64,000 bases of DNA, from positions 248,001 through 312,000 of the forward strand of contig NZ_JYLF01000001.1 in assembly GCF_001043055.1 (NCBI RefSeq), given 5' to 3'. The notes beneath the pieces were generated by a model, which saw nothing but the letters and a program-made list of their open reading frames with translations, was not told the DNA's origin and made no database searches. The translations under genes were made by a program, and so were the position numbers. The stretch is from Pseudomonas weihenstephanensis. GTDB taxonomy: Bacteria; Pseudomonadota; Gammaproteobacteria; Pseudomonadales; Pseudomonadaceae. Below are positions 1 through 9,265 of the stretch, piece after piece (position 1 is the stretch's first letter; each line of letters begins with the position of its first letter).

Positions 1-747
1 GCCGAATATCGCCGCGTGCTCGACGGTCTCGACGGCCGCCCTTTGGTGGTGCGCACTCTGGACGTGGGCGGTGACAAGCCGCTGCCGTACTGGCCGATTG
101 ATAAAGAAGAAAACCCGTTTTTGGGCGTGCGTGGTATTCGCCTCACGCTGCAACGCCCGCAGGTGATGGAAGGCCAGTTGCGTGCCTTGCTGCGTTCGGC
201 AGACAACCGCCCGCTGCGCATCATGTTCCCGATGGTCGGCAGCGTCGCAGAGTGGCGTGCAGCGCGGGACATGACCGAACGTCTGCGCCAGGAAATCCCC
301 GTGGCCGACTTGCAGCTGGGGATCATGATCGAGGTGCCTTCGGCCGCGTTGCTGGCTCCGGTGCTGGCCAAAGAGGTGGATTTTTTCAGCGTCGGCACCA
401 ACGACCTGACGCAATACACCCTGGCCATCGACCGTGGTCACCCGACCCTGTCGGCGCAGGCCGATGGCTTGCACCCGGCGGTGTTGCAACTGATCGACAT
501 CACCGTGCGTGCGGCCCATGCCCACGGCAAATGGGTGGGGGTGTGTGGCGAGTTGGCGGCAGACCCGCTGGCCGTTCCCGTGCTGGTGGGGTTGGGGGTG
601 GATGAATTGAGCGTCTCGGCCCGCAGCATCCCGGAAGTCAAAGCGCGGGTGCGAGAGTTGAGCATGGATCGCCTTAAAACCCTGGCCGCCGACGCGTTAA
701 GTGTGGGCAGCCCGGATGAAGTTCGTGCATTGGTGGAAGCGCTCTAA
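1..747 (+). CDS. fruB: Fructose PTS multiphosphoryl transfer protein FruB, C-terminal part (partial)
   Basis: The 5' end lies outside the window; about 248 codons remain. They encode the C-terminal PEP-binding TIM-barrel of a phosphotransferase enzyme I domain, which takes phosphate from PEP in the cytoplasm and passes it via HPr and IIA to the fructose permease. Visible signatures are GTNDLTQYTLAIDRGHP and the VCGE motif with the catalytic cysteine of the PEP-binding domain. The stop codon TAA shares its last base with the ATG of the next gene, so translation is probably coupled. The next two genes are fruK and fruA, which identifies this as FruB (IIA-HPr-EI fusion) and not the general enzyme I or PtsP. 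The N-terminal IIA and HPr domains cannot be checked here. Confidence 0.93.
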   Translation, partial: AEYRRVLDGLDGRPLVVRTLDVGGDKPLPYWPIDKEENPFLGVRGIRLTLQRPQVMEGQLRALLRSADNRPLRIMFPMVGSVAEWRAARDMTERLRQEIPVADLQLGIMIEVPSAALLAPVLAKEVDFFSVGTNDLTQYTLAIDRGHPTLSAQADGLHPAVLQLIDITVRAAHAHGKWVGVCGELAADPLAVPVLVGLGVDELSVSARSIPEVKARVRELSMDRLKTLAADALSVGSPDEVRALVEAL

Positions 748-1688
748 TGGCCAAAATTCTGACCCTTACGCTGAACCCTGCGCTGGATTTGACCGTGCGT
801 GTGGCGCAGTTGCAGCCCGGCGAAGTCAACCGCAGCCAGGCCCTGTTGACCCACGCGGCGGGCAAGGGCATCAACGTTGCGCAAGTGCTGGCCGATCTTG
901 GCCACACGCTGACCGTCAGCGGCTTTCTCGGCGAGGATAATCAACAGCCTTTCAACGCCCTGTTTGCCCGTCGTGGGTTTGTCGACGCCTTTATTCGGGT
1001 GCCGGGTGAAATCCGCAGCAACATCAAACTGGCCGAAGACGATGGTCGCGTCACTGACGTGAACGGCCCAGGCCCGCTGGTCAGTGAATTCGCCCAGCAA
1101 GCGCTGATCGACAAAATCGACCAGATCGCTGCCAGTCATGACGCGGTGGTGGTGGCGGGCAGTTTGCCGCGAGGTGTCAGTGCGCAGTGGTTGCATCACT
1201 TGCTGCTGCGGCTCAAGGCGATGGGCTTGAAAGTGATTCTGGACACCAGCGGCGAAGCCTTGAAGCAAGGCTTGAGCGCAGGGCCGTGGCTGATCAAGCC
1301 CAACACCGAAGAACTCAGCGATGCCCTGGGCTGTGACATCAGCAGCCTTGAATCCCAAGTGGCCGCCGCTGCGCGTTTGCAAGCGCAAGGCGTTGAGCAT
1401 GTGGTGATTTCCCAGGGGGCTGACGGTGTGAACTGGTTTCGCCCTGGTCAGGCACTTCAGGCCTTGCCGCCCAAGGTCAGCGTCGCCAGCACCGTGGGCG
1501 CCGGTGACTCGCTGTTGGCGGGCATGCTGCATGGCCTGCTCAGCGGGCATACCCCGGAACAGACCGTGCGCACCGCCACGGCGATTGCGGCCATGGCGGT
1601 CACCCAGATTGGTTTTGGTATCAGCGATGCGGCGCACTTGGCGACGCTCGAAAGCGGCGTGCGCGTGCGCTCCCTGACAGAAGAATAA
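747..1688 (+). CDS. fruK: 1-phosphofructokinase
   Basis: A 313-residue PfkB-family sugar kinase that phosphorylates fructose 1-phosphate to fructose 1,6-bisphosphate after uptake by the PTS. The N-terminus (ILTLTLNPALDLTV) and the VVVAGSLPRGVS segment are typical of the FruK/LacC branch. The ATP-binding signature GAGDSLLAGML lies at about residues 250-260 and carries the catalytic aspartate. The start ATG overlaps the fruB stop by one base. Length is normal. The position between fruB and fruA fixes fructose 1-phosphate as the likely substrate, as opposed to tagatose 6-phosphate. Confidence 0.96.
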   Translation: MAKILTLTLNPALDLTVRVAQLQPGEVNRSQALLTHAAGKGINVAQVLADLGHTLTVSGFLGEDNQQPFNALFARRGFVDAFIRVPGEIRSNIKLAEDDGRVTDVNGPGPLVSEFAQQALIDKIDQIAASHDAVVVAGSLPRGVSAQWLHHLLLRLKAMGLKVILDTSGEALKQGLSAGPWLIKPNTEELSDALGCDISSLESQVAAAARLQAQGVEHVVISQGADGVNWFRPGQALQALPPKVSVASTVGAGDSLLAGMLHGLLSGHTPEQTVRTATAIAAMAVTQIGFGISDAAHLATLESGVRVRSLTEE

Positions 1689-1699
1689 GAGGCAAGGAC

Positions 1700-3436
1700 A
1701 TGAAATTAGCCATTGTGACGGGCTGCCCCAACGGCATGGTGACCAGCGTGCTGTGTGCCCGGTTGCTTGACGCTGCTGCGCAACGTCAAGGTTGGAGCAC
1801 CAGCGTTGAAGTGCATGACCCCAAGCACCCTGAGCGCCAATTATCGGCAGCGGTGATCGATGAAGCCGAGTGGGTACTGGTGGTGAGCAGTACGCCGCTG
1901 GACATGCAGCGCTTTATCGGTAAACGCGTGTTTCAAAGCACCCCGGCCCAGGCCCTGCAAGATGTAGAGGGGGTATTGCGCCGGGGCGTGGAAGAAGCCC
2001 AGGTGTACGCCGCTGCTGACGCGGTGGTCGAGGACGCGGCGCCTGCCCGCGCGCCCAAAATTGTCGCGGTCACGGCGTGTCCCACGGGCGTGGCGCATAC
2101 CTTCATGGCCGCCGAAGCCTTGCAACAAACGGCCAAGCGCCTGGGCTATGACTTGCAAGTCGAAACCCAGGGTTCGGTGGGCGCACGCAACCCGCTGAGC
2201 GCCCAGGCCATCAGCGAGGCTGACGTGGTGTTGCTGGCGGCGGACATTGAAGTGCCGACCGAGCGTTTTGCCGGCAAGAAGATCTATCGCTGTGGCACTG
2301 GTATCGCGCTCAAGCAATCGGAAGCCACGCTGAAAAAAGCCCTCAGAGAGGGGCAGCAAGAATCGGCTGCCACGGGGGCTTCGGGCACGGTCAAATCGGA
2401 GAAGACAGGTGTGTATAAGCACCTGCTGACTGGCGTGTCGTTCATGTTGCCGATGGTGGTGGCGGGTGGGCTGCTGATCGCGTTGTCATTTGTGTTTGGT
2501 ATCACGGCGTATAAAGAGCCCGGCACTTTGGCGGCAGCGTTAATGCAGATCGGCGGCGATGCGGCATTCAAACTGATGGTGCCGTTGCTCGCGGGATACA
2601 TCGCCTACTCGATTGCTGACCGTCCGGGCCTTGCGCCGGGGATGATTGGCGGCCTGCTGGCCAGCACCTTGGGCGCGGGTTTTATTGGCGGGATCATTGC
2701 CGGTTTTATCGCCGGTTATTGCGCCAAAGCGATCAACCGTTATGCGCGCTTGCCGCAAAGTCTTGAGGCATTAAAACCGATCCTGATCATCCCGCTGTTC
2801 GCCAGCCTGTTTACGGGCTTGGTGATGATCTACGTGGTGGGTAAACCGGTGGCGGGCATGCTTGAAGGGCTGACCCACTTTCTGGACAGCATGGGCACCA
2901 CCAACGCTATTTTGTTGGGCGTGCTGCTGGGCGCGATGATGTGCGTCGACTTGGGCGGGCCGATCAACAAAGCGGCGTATGCGTTTTCAGTGGGGCTGTT
3001 GGCGTCGCAAAGTTATGCACCGATGGCGGCGACAATGGCCGCGGGCATGGTGCCGCCGATTGGTTTGGGCATTGCCACATTGATCGCCCGGCGTAAATTT
3101 GCGCAAACCGAGCGGGAGGCGGGTAAAGCGGCGATGGTGCTGGGGTTGTGCTTTATCTCTGAAGGCGCGATCCCGTTTGCAGCCAAAGACCCGTTGCGGG
3201 TGATCCCGGCCAGTGTGGTGGGCGGTGCATTGACCGGTGCGTTGTCGATGTACTTCGGCTGCAAATTAATGGCGCCGCACGGCGGATTGTTTGTGATGTT
3301 GATCCCCAATGCAATTAACCATGCGTTGTTGTATTTACTGGCCATTGTGGCGGGCAGTGTGCTGACGGCGGTGGTGTATGCCGTGATTAAACGGCCTGAA
3401 CCGGCGGATATCGCACTGGAGACGGCCAAGGCTTGA
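1700..3436 (+). CDS. fruA: PTS fructose transporter subunit EIIBC
   Basis: A 578-residue inner-membrane permease that imports fructose and phosphorylates it at C1. It starts with a degenerate IIB' domain (VTGCPNGMVTS, Cys9), then the functional IIB domain (VTACPTGVAHTFMAAEAL, phosphorylated Cys127). From about residue 240 onward it is a hydrophobic IIC domain with roughly ten membrane segments. A GAGGCAAGGA purine-rich Shine-Dalgarno precedes the ATG. It is the last gene of the fruBKA operon; the gap from fruK is 11 bp. A repeat element begins 8 bp after the stop codon and may act as the transcript end. Confidence 0.96.
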   Translation: MKLAIVTGCPNGMVTSVLCARLLDAAAQRQGWSTSVEVHDPKHPERQLSAAVIDEAEWVLVVSSTPLDMQRFIGKRVFQSTPAQALQDVEGVLRRGVEEAQVYAAADAVVEDAAPARAPKIVAVTACPTGVAHTFMAAEALQQTAKRLGYDLQVETQGSVGARNPLSAQAISEADVVLLAADIEVPTERFAGKKIYRCGTGIALKQSEATLKKALREGQQESAATGASGTVKSEKTGVYKHLLTGVSFMLPMVVAGGLLIALSFVFGITAYKEPGTLAAALMQIGGDAAFKLMVPLLAGYIAYSIADRPGLAPGMIGGLLASTLGAGFIGGIIAGFIAGYCAKAINRYARLPQSLEALKPILIIPLFASLFTGLVMIYVVGKPVAGMLEGLTHFLDSMGTTNAILLGVLLGAMMCVDLGGPINKAAYAFSVGLLASQSYAPMAATMAAGMVPPIGLGIATLIARRKFAQTEREAGKAAMVLGLCFISEGAIPFAAKDPLRVIPASVVGGALTGALSMYFGCKLMAPHGGLFVMLIPNAINHALLYLLAIVAGSVLTAVVYAVIKRPEPADIALETAKA

Positions 3437-3444
3437 ACCGCTTG

Positions 3445-3477
3445 CCCTCACCCCAACCCTCTCCCGGAGGGAGAGGG
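3445..3477 (+). repeat. Palindromic intergenic repeat, copy 1
   Basis: A CCCTCACCCCAACC lead is followed by a hairpin with nine-base arms CCCTCTCCC and GGGAGAGGG around GGA. Copy 2 at 3608-3640 is the same element in opposite orientation. The flanking sequences continue the symmetry: GGGCTTGAGAT at 3477-3487 pairs with ATCTCAAGCCC at 3582-3592. The whole of 3445-3640 is therefore a composite inverted repeat just downstream of fruA. Confidence 0.85.
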
Positions 3478-3600
3478 GGCTTGAGATGTATTGAGGCTTG
3501 AAATGTATGCATTCAGTGCTGACGCCCACCAACGCCGACTCTCTGTGGAAGGGGCCAGGATGAGCGAAGGCTAGCACCGAGATCTCAAGCCCACCCCCAA

Positions 3601-4008
3601 TCAAGTACCCTCTCCCTTTGGGAGAGGGTTAGGGTGAGGGTCTTGGAGCCTGCGCTGAACCTCCAGAAATATGACGTGCAAAACACCCTCCATCTCGTCA
3701 ATCACTTGCAGATTGTCAAACCTCAGCACAGTGATCCCCAGACTCTGCAAATACCAGCTGCGGCGCAGGTCATAAGTCAGGGCCTCAGGCAGCAGATGCT
3801 GACTGCCATCCAGCTCAATGGCCAGTTGCAGTTGCACACAATAAAAGTCGAGCACATAAGGCGGGCAAGGATGCTGACGGCGAAACTTCACGTCCAGCAG
3901 TTGCCTGGCCCGCAGTTGTTGCCAGAGGCGCAATTCGCAATCGGTTTGATTGCCGCGTAAGCGTCTGGCCAGTTGACGTTGCATAGAGGTAGGGCGGGGC
4001 AGCGTCAT
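3601..4008 (-). CDS. DUF559 domain protein, Vsr-like endonuclease fold
   Basis: A 135-residue protein of the DUF559 family, related to the PD-(D/E)XK / very-short-patch-repair nuclease fold. Visible elements are the family opening with E25 (TDCELRLWQQLR), the KFRRQHP strand, YVLDFYC with the probable metal aspartate, and AIELDGSQH with a further acidic/glutamine pair. The C-terminal 13 residues are translated from the palindromic repeat at 3608-3640, so the gene ends within the repeat. The start is ATG at 4008; no strong Shine-Dalgarno is seen. It points away from fruA and stands alone, not in an operon. The biological role is not established. The association with repeats suggests DNA processing at those repeats, which is inference. 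Confidence 0.85.
   Translation of the reverse strand: MTLPRPTSMQRQLARRLRGNQTDCELRLWQQLRARQLLDVKFRRQHPCPPYVLDFYCVQLQLAIELDGSQHLLPEALTYDLRRSWYLQSLGITVLRFDNLQVIDEMEGVLHVIFLEVQRRLQDPHPNPLPKGEGT
3608..3640 (-). repeat. Palindromic intergenic repeat, copy 2 (inside the 3' end of the DUF559 gene)
   Basis: Same element as at 3445-3477, inverted; it differs at three positions, with AAA in place of GGA in the loop. It encodes the last residues of the adjacent DUF559 protein (DPHPNPLPKGEGT). The outward flank reads ACCCCCAATCA on the plus strand, which is also present beside the third copy at 41024-41056. Confidence 0.85.
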
Positions 4009-4103
4009 GCTTCACGTCCGTGTGAAGGTGGATGTCTGACTCAGCCTAGAACGGCGACCAACCCGCGTTGGCCTCAATGATTAACCGATGTTGCCAGCAC
4101 GTA

Positions 4104-6638
4104 TCAGTACACATCCCGACGATAACGCCCTTGTTCAATCAGGTGCTCCAGCGCCTCGGCACCCAGTATGTCGATCAACGCCTGATCCACACCCGCTGCC
4201 ATGCCTTGCAAGCTGCCGCAGATATAAATAGCTGCGCCCTGCGCCAGCCAGCGCCGCACTTCATCCGCCGATTCGCGCAGACGGTCTTGTACATACACTT
4301 TGTGCGCTTGATCACGCGAAAAGGCCAAGTCCAGCCGCGCCAGATCCCCGTTGGCCAGCCAGCCTTGCAACTCTTCGCGGCAATAGAAATCATGGGCAGC
4401 GTTGCGCTCGCCGAAGAACAGCCAGTTGTCCTGTATCCCTTCGCTAATCCGTGCCTTTAACAGACTGCGCAACCCTGCCAGTCCGGTGCCATTGCCCAGC
4501 AAAATCAGGGGGCACGATTGCTCGGGCAAGTGGAAGCCACTGTTGCGCCGCAGTCGCAAATGGATGCTTGAACCCACGGGTGCATGTTCGGTCAGCCAAC
4601 CCGAGCCAATGCCCAGGCTGCCATCGGCATGGCGCTCTTGGCGCACGATCAATTGCAGCACTCCGTCTTCAGGAATCGACGCAATGGAGTATTCGCGCAT
4701 GCTCAAGGGGATGAGCGCATCGACCAATGCCTGGGCGTGCAGGCCCACCAAATGCCCACGGTTCTCGGGCAGTTGGCGACTGGCGAGTGCTTGTGCCAGG
4801 GTTTCACGCAGCCCGTCGAGTTGCACCATGCTGTGCGGCTCAAGGCCCAGGCCGTCGAGAAAGTGCTCTACCGCCCAGGCGCATTGGCGTGGCAGGACTT
4901 CGACCAAATCACCCGCCTGCCACGTGTGGCTGTTGTCGGGTGTGCTAAGCCCCAGCAGGTACGCGCTGGAACCGAGGCTGCCGGGGTTGAGCCGATCTCG
5001 CTGTTCCAGCGTCCAGTTGCTGTAACGCGGGGCCTGCCATGGCGTGCTGGGCGCGCCACCGGTGAGCTGGCTCAGTTGCTGCTGCCATTGTTGCAGTGCC
5101 AAGGTATCGCCGTTGTCGACGTGCACCGGGCTGAACAAAGACTGTGCGCCGCGCTCGTTTAGCCACTGTTCTATACGGGTGGCAAAACCGCAGAAGTCGG
5201 GGTATTGGCGATCCCCCAAGGCCAGTACGCCATAAGTGAGGCCATTTAAGGCCAAGGGTTGGTCCACAACCTTGCGCTCAAATCCGCGGGCGCTGTCCGG
5301 CGCTTCCCCGTCGCCAAAAGTGCTGACCACAAACAGCGCGTTGCTGGCGTTTTGCACGTCATCTTCAGTCAACGCTGACAGCGGCTGCACCCGAACAGGC
5401 AAGCCGGATGCCTGCAATTGCCCGGCGGTTTGCCAGGCCAGTTGCTCGGCAAAGCCGCTCTGGCTGGCGAAGCCGATCAACCATGAAGGCGCATCGCTGC
5501 GCAGCTCTGTAAAACCTTGGCGCGCTTGTTTGATGTGACGCTTTTTGCGACGACGGTCCAGGTACAGTAACCAGCCGGTAATAAAGAACAGCGGCATGGT
5601 CAGGCTGGCGGCGGTGACCAGAATGCGCCCGGTCAGGCCCCAGTAACTGCCCACGTGCAGGGCGTAAATGCTGGTCAGCAACTGCGCCTTGTAGCTTTTG
5701 TCATCGTAGCGCTCATGTTTTTTGACTACGCCGGTCGCGGGGTCGAGCACGATCTGGTTGAAGGCCCGCTCATGGGGTGAGTCTGTGCGCAGGTAGAAAA
5801 CCGTCGCGGGCTGGCCTGCCGCTGGCGGCATGCGCACGTTGTACAGGCTCAGCTCGGGGCCTGCGGCTTTTTGGATGCTGGCCCAGATCGCAGCGTAATC
5901 GGCGATGGGCGCGGGGCCCGCCGGGCCGGGTTGGCCGCGACCGCCTTTGCGTTGCTCACCGTGGGGGGCGTCTGAAAACAGCCGTTGCAGGCCTTTGTTG
6001 TACCACTCGTAGGACCATGACAGGCCGGTGAGTGCCGCCAGCAGGTAAAAGATCAGGCACCAGGTGCCCGCCACCGCGTGCAAGTCCCAGTTGAAACTGC
6101 GGCCTTTTTTCGCCCAGTCCAGTGTGAGCCACGCGCGCCAGTTCAGCGCCTGACGCGGCCAGCGCAGGTACAAGCCCGAGAGGCAGAAGAAAATCAGCAT
6201 CAAGGTGCACGCGCCTGTGATCTGGCGACCGGTTTGGCCGATGGCCAGAAAACGGTGCAATTGCAGCATCAGGCCGAAGAAATCCTGGCCTGTGGCATCG
6301 CCTTGATAGGCGCCGGTGTAGGGGTCGACATAGCGCAGTTGGCCGCGCCGCTCGCCCGGTGGCGGGGTGAAAAACACGCGGGCGGCACTGTCGCTGTCAA
6401 CGCCCACCCACAACATCGACACGTGCTTGCCTTCGCGGGCTTCGACTCTGCGTACCAGTTCGGCGGGCGGCAATACGCCGCTGTCGAGCTGTTGGACCTT
6501 GAGTACCGAGGGGTTGAGCAGGTTCAGCAGCTCGTCCTGAAACGACACGGTCGCACCGGTGATGCCCATCAGGGCCAGCACTAGGCCGGCGGTTATCCCG
6601 AAAAACCAGTGCAACTGAAACAGTGTTTTCTTGAACAC
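4104..6638 (-). CDS. piuB: PepSY / flavodoxin / NADPH-reductase fusion, iron-uptake oxidoreductase PiuB
   Basis: An 844-residue inner-membrane fusion. Residues 1 to about 370 form a PepSY-type membrane region with several hydrophobic helices (for example [22 protein letters not shown]). Around residue 388 a flavodoxin-like FMN domain begins ([21 protein letters not shown]). From about 550 there is an FAD/NAD(P)H reductase module with [12 protein letters not shown] (RxYS FAD motif), [13 protein letters not shown] for pyridine nucleotide, and the terminal RYRRDVY typical of cytochrome P450 reductase relatives. It probably moves electrons from NADPH across the membrane to reduce ferric siderophore in the periplasm. 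The start is GTG at 6638. It sits beside the TonB receptor PiuA, as PA4513 does in P. aeruginosa. Confidence 0.88.
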   Translation of the reverse strand: MFKKTLFQLHWFFGITAGLVLALMGITGATVSFQDELLNLLNPSVLKVQQLDSGVLPPAELVRRVEAREGKHVSMLWVGVDSDSAARVFFTPPPGERRGQLRYVDPYTGAYQGDATGQDFFGLMLQLHRFLAIGQTGRQITGACTLMLIFFCLSGLYLRWPRQALNWRAWLTLDWAKKGRSFNWDLHAVAGTWCLIFYLLAALTGLSWSYEWYNKGLQRLFSDAPHGEQRKGGRGQPGPAGPAPIADYAAIWASIQKAAGPELSLYNVRMPPAAGQPATVFYLRTDSPHERAFNQIVLDPATGVVKKHERYDDKSYKAQLLTSIYALHVGSYWGLTGRILVTAASLTMPLFFITGWLLYLDRRRKKRHIKQARQGFTELRSDAPSWLIGFASQSGFAEQLAWQTAGQLQASGLPVRVQPLSALTEDDVQNASNALFVVSTFGDGEAPDSARGFERKVVDQPLALNGLTYGVLALGDRQYPDFCGFATRIEQWLNERGAQSLFSPVHVDNGDTLALQQWQQQLSQLTGGAPSTPWQAPRYSNWTLEQRDRLNPGSLGSSAYLLGLSTPDNSHTWQAGDLVEVLPRQCAWAVEHFLDGLGLEPHSMVQLDGLRETLAQALASRQLPENRGHLVGLHAQALVDALIPLSMREYSIASIPEDGVLQLIVRQERHADGSLGIGSGWLTEHAPVGSSIHLRLRRNSGFHLPEQSCPLILLGNGTGLAGLRSLLKARISEGIQDNWLFFGERNAAHDFYCREELQGWLANGDLARLDLAFSRDQAHKVYVQDRLRESADEVRRWLAQGAAIYICGSLQGMAAGVDQALIDILGAEALEHLIEQGRYRRDVY

Positions 6639-6720
6639 AACGGCCGCCTTGCTTGTTCAATTGAATGCATGTTTTACGCCACAGGCCTGACGTCATCAAC
6701 GTCAAGCCCTGAGGCTTTCA

Positions 6721-6758
6721 CACAAAAGCCCCGGCCATTGGATGGGCGGGGCTTTGTG
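6721..6758 (-). terminator. Hairpin terminator between piuA and piuB
   Basis: Arms AAAGCCCCGGCC and GGGCGGGGCTTT enclose a short loop; on the minus strand the stem is followed by CTTTTGTG. It lies directly after the piuA stop and about 80 bp before the piuB start, so most piuA transcripts probably end here. Confidence 0.75.
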
Positions 6759-6772
6759 TGGCTAACGTGTAC

Positions 6773-9097
6773 TTAGAAGTGGAAGCTGGTGGTCAACAAG
6801 GCGGTACGGCCTGCGGCCTGGCTGGCGAAGTGCGCAGCGTAGGCTTTGTCGTAGTACGTCTTGTCGGTCAGGTTTTGCACGTTCAGTTGCAGATCGACGT
6901 TTTTGGTCAGCTTGTAACTGGCCATTGCGTCGTAGCGGGTGTAAGAGGGGACGTACACCGTGTTTGCGGTGTCGCCGTAGACCTCGTCTACATAGAACGC
7001 GCCGCCACCGACGGTCAGCTTGGGTGTCACGTCATACGTGGTCCACAGGCTGAAGCTGTTTTTCGGCGTGTTAGGCATTTCGTTGCCTTTGTCCGACAGC
7101 GCGCCGGTATTGATGCTGCCATTACGGTTGGCTTTCTTGCCCGGATCAACCAGCTCGCTTTTCAGGTAGCTGTAGCCTGCAAACACTTGCCATTTGTCAG
7201 TGATCTTACCGCTGGCCGACAGTTCCAGACCGTCTACGCGCGACTCGCCAGCGTTTTCGTAGGTGAACGAGTCAGTCAGCACGCGGGTGTTTTTCTTCTC
7301 GGTACGGAACACCGCAGCGGTCAGCGACAGACGATCCTGGAACACATCCCACTTGGTGCCCAGTTCGTAGTTAACCGTCTCTTCGGGTTTCAGGTCACTG
7401 GTGATGGTGCTGCCCGGTGCAACCAGTGCGTTACCTTCTGCACCTTCACCCACAATGCCGCCGGGTGGTGTCGCCGAGGTGGCGTAGGACAGGTAAACGC
7501 TGCCGTTATCCAGTGGCTTCCAGACCAGTCCGGTTTGCCAGTTGAAGAAGTGGCTGTCGTTCTCGGCTTTGCTGCGCCCTGTGGCTGAGTTGGTGTTGGC
7601 GGTAGTGCTGAAGGCGTCGTAACGCAGACCTGCGTTCAGCAGCCATTTTGGATCAAGCTCAATGGTGTCGAAGACGTAGGCCGCTTTGGTCACGCCAACG
7701 GTGTTAGTGCCGTAGTAGTTGCGCGAATCGGACCCCCCCCACACATCGTTCGGATTTGGGTTATCAAGCGAAGTACATACCCCACCGCTGGTGCCCACCA
7801 TGCCCGGTGTGCAGCCGTTCGGTTTCGGGTTGCCTTGAAGCTGGCCATTTGGACCGTAAATGCTGTAGCTGCTGGCGCGGGTTTCTTCACGCGTGAACTC
7901 AACACCTGTGGAGTAAGTGTTCTTGAAGCCCATCACCTGGAAGTTACCAAACAGGTCTGTCTGGTTGGTGGTGGTTTCAGTCGTCGATACGCGGGAGTTC
8001 GCTCGGCGCCATACCGTGCCGTATTGGTTGACGTTGTGCTGGCTGTCATCCGGCTGGGTCAAAATGTAGTCCTGACCGGTGTTGCCGTGGCGAAAGGTGT
8101 TCTTCAGGGTCATCGCATCGCTAAAGTCATGCTCGAACGAAACGGTGCTGATATCGACACGGGTCTTGCGGAAGTCACGGTCTTTGAGGCCGTAGAAGTT
8201 GTTGCTGTTGCCGCCATCGTCAGGTTTGTCGTGCCCGTGAGCCGCTGTTTTCGAGCTGTTGCTGTAGCCGTATGGAATCCCCGAGTCCGGCAAGTCGTTG
8301 CTTTCCAGATGGTAGTAGCTGAGGTTCAGGCGGTTTTCAGTACCCAGGCCGAAGGTCAGCGACGGTGCTACGCCCCAACGGTCGTAGTTGATCGAATCGC
8401 GACCGGCTACGTTTTGCTCGTGGCTCATCAGGTTCAAGCGGAACGCTGCGGTGTCCAGGAACTGGCGGTTTACATCAAGGGTGTAACGGCGGGTCTGGTC
8501 GGAACCGTAAGTGAAGCCGCCATTGAGGAAATCGCCCATTTTTGGGGTCTTGCTCACCATGTTTACGCTGCCGCCAGCCGATCCACGGCCTCCCATTGAG
8601 GAGTTCGGGCCTTTGCTGACTTCGATCGACTCAACGTCAAAGATCTCGCGGGTCTGACCACCGGCATCACGTACGCCGTCCAGGTACATATCGCCCTGGG
8701 CATCAAACCCGCGAATGAATGGACGGTCGCCTTGCGGATTGCCGCCTTCGCCTGCGCCGAATGTCACACCCGGAACGGTGCGCAAGGCGTCTTGCAGCGA
8801 TGTGGCGGCCGTGTCTTGCAGCACTTGCGCCGGGATCACGGTGATGGAGCGCGGGGTGTCCACCAGCGGGGCGGTGTATTTCTGCGAGCTGCCTTTTTCG
8901 GTCTGATACGACTGTGCTTGCTGCTCACCCGTCACCGTGGTCGCGCCCAGGGAAATACTGTTGCTCTGTGTTTTGCTTTCGGTGCTTTCAGCCGCCTGTG
9001 CCATGTGTGCAGCAGAGGTTGCGGTGATTGCTACACCGATGGCCGAAGCCAGTAAGCGCGGTGAGCTGACAGGTATTTTTATTGGTTGGCGCGACAT
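6773..9097 (-). CDS. piuA: TonB-dependent siderophore receptor PiuA
   Basis: A 774-residue outer-membrane receptor for ferric siderophores (catecholate type by homology to PiuA/Fiu; substrate not proven here). The N-terminal signal peptide is cleaved near AHMAQA. Next comes a TonB-box/plug region (TPRSITVIPAQVLQD, then a conserved PFIRGFDAQGDMYLDGVRD segment), then a large beta-barrel ending LLTTSFHF with the terminal phenylalanine expected for BAM insertion. I chose ATG 9097 because it is followed by the signal peptide and preceded by GAAGGGATC; an upstream in-frame extension to 9238 is AT-rich leader. A run of eight C on the plus strand (7733-7740) falls inside the gene (VWGGSDS). Confidence 0.93.
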   Translation of the reverse strand: MSRQPIKIPVSSPRLLASAIGVAITATSAAHMAQAAESTESKTQSNSISLGATTVTGEQQAQSYQTEKGSSQKYTAPLVDTPRSITVIPAQVLQDTAATSLQDALRTVPGVTFGAGEGGNPQGDRPFIRGFDAQGDMYLDGVRDAGGQTREIFDVESIEVSKGPNSSMGGRGSAGGSVNMVSKTPKMGDFLNGGFTYGSDQTRRYTLDVNRQFLDTAAFRLNLMSHEQNVAGRDSINYDRWGVAPSLTFGLGTENRLNLSYYHLESNDLPDSGIPYGYSNSSKTAAHGHDKPDDGGNSNNFYGLKDRDFRKTRVDISTVSFEHDFSDAMTLKNTFRHGNTGQDYILTQPDDSQHNVNQYGTVWRRANSRVSTTETTTNQTDLFGNFQVMGFKNTYSTGVEFTREETRASSYSIYGPNGQLQGNPKPNGCTPGMVGTSGGVCTSLDNPNPNDVWGGSDSRNYYGTNTVGVTKAAYVFDTIELDPKWLLNAGLRYDAFSTTANTNSATGRSKAENDSHFFNWQTGLVWKPLDNGSVYLSYATSATPPGGIVGEGAEGNALVAPGSTITSDLKPEETVNYELGTKWDVFQDRLSLTAAVFRTEKKNTRVLTDSFTYENAGESRVDGLELSASGKITDKWQVFAGYSYLKSELVDPGKKANRNGSINTGALSDKGNEMPNTPKNSFSLWTTYDVTPKLTVGGGAFYVDEVYGDTANTVYVPSYTRYDAMASYKLTKNVDLQLNVQNLTDKTYYDKAYAAHFASQAAGRTALLTTSFHF

Positions 9098-9161
9098 GTG
9101 AAGATCCCTTCCCCCAGAATTTGAGCCGCGAAATATAGTGCAAACAATTCCTTGTATCAAT

Positions 9162-9178
9162 TGAGAGCAATTACTATT
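9162..9178 (-). promoter_or_regulatory. Candidate Fur box upstream of piuA
   Basis: On the minus strand the sequence AATAGTAATTGCTCTCA matches the Fur-box pattern AATGATAATTATTCTCA at 13 of 17 positions. It lies 65 bp upstream of the piuA start, in an AT-rich divergent intergenic region. Iron repression is the expected mode of control for this family; binding itself is inferred. Confidence 0.6.
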
Positions 9179-9265
9179 AGCGCGAAATTTACATTCTTTA
9201 CAGTTTTGCTTTACGGTTTTTCCACACTCGTTCGTCACTAGGTCCGATCAGTGTTTTACACGATC

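Noticed and set aside
9098..9238. N-terminal extension of piuA by 47 codons
   Set aside because: The added residues precede a complete signal peptide and run through the Fur-like box, so the start is ATG 9097.
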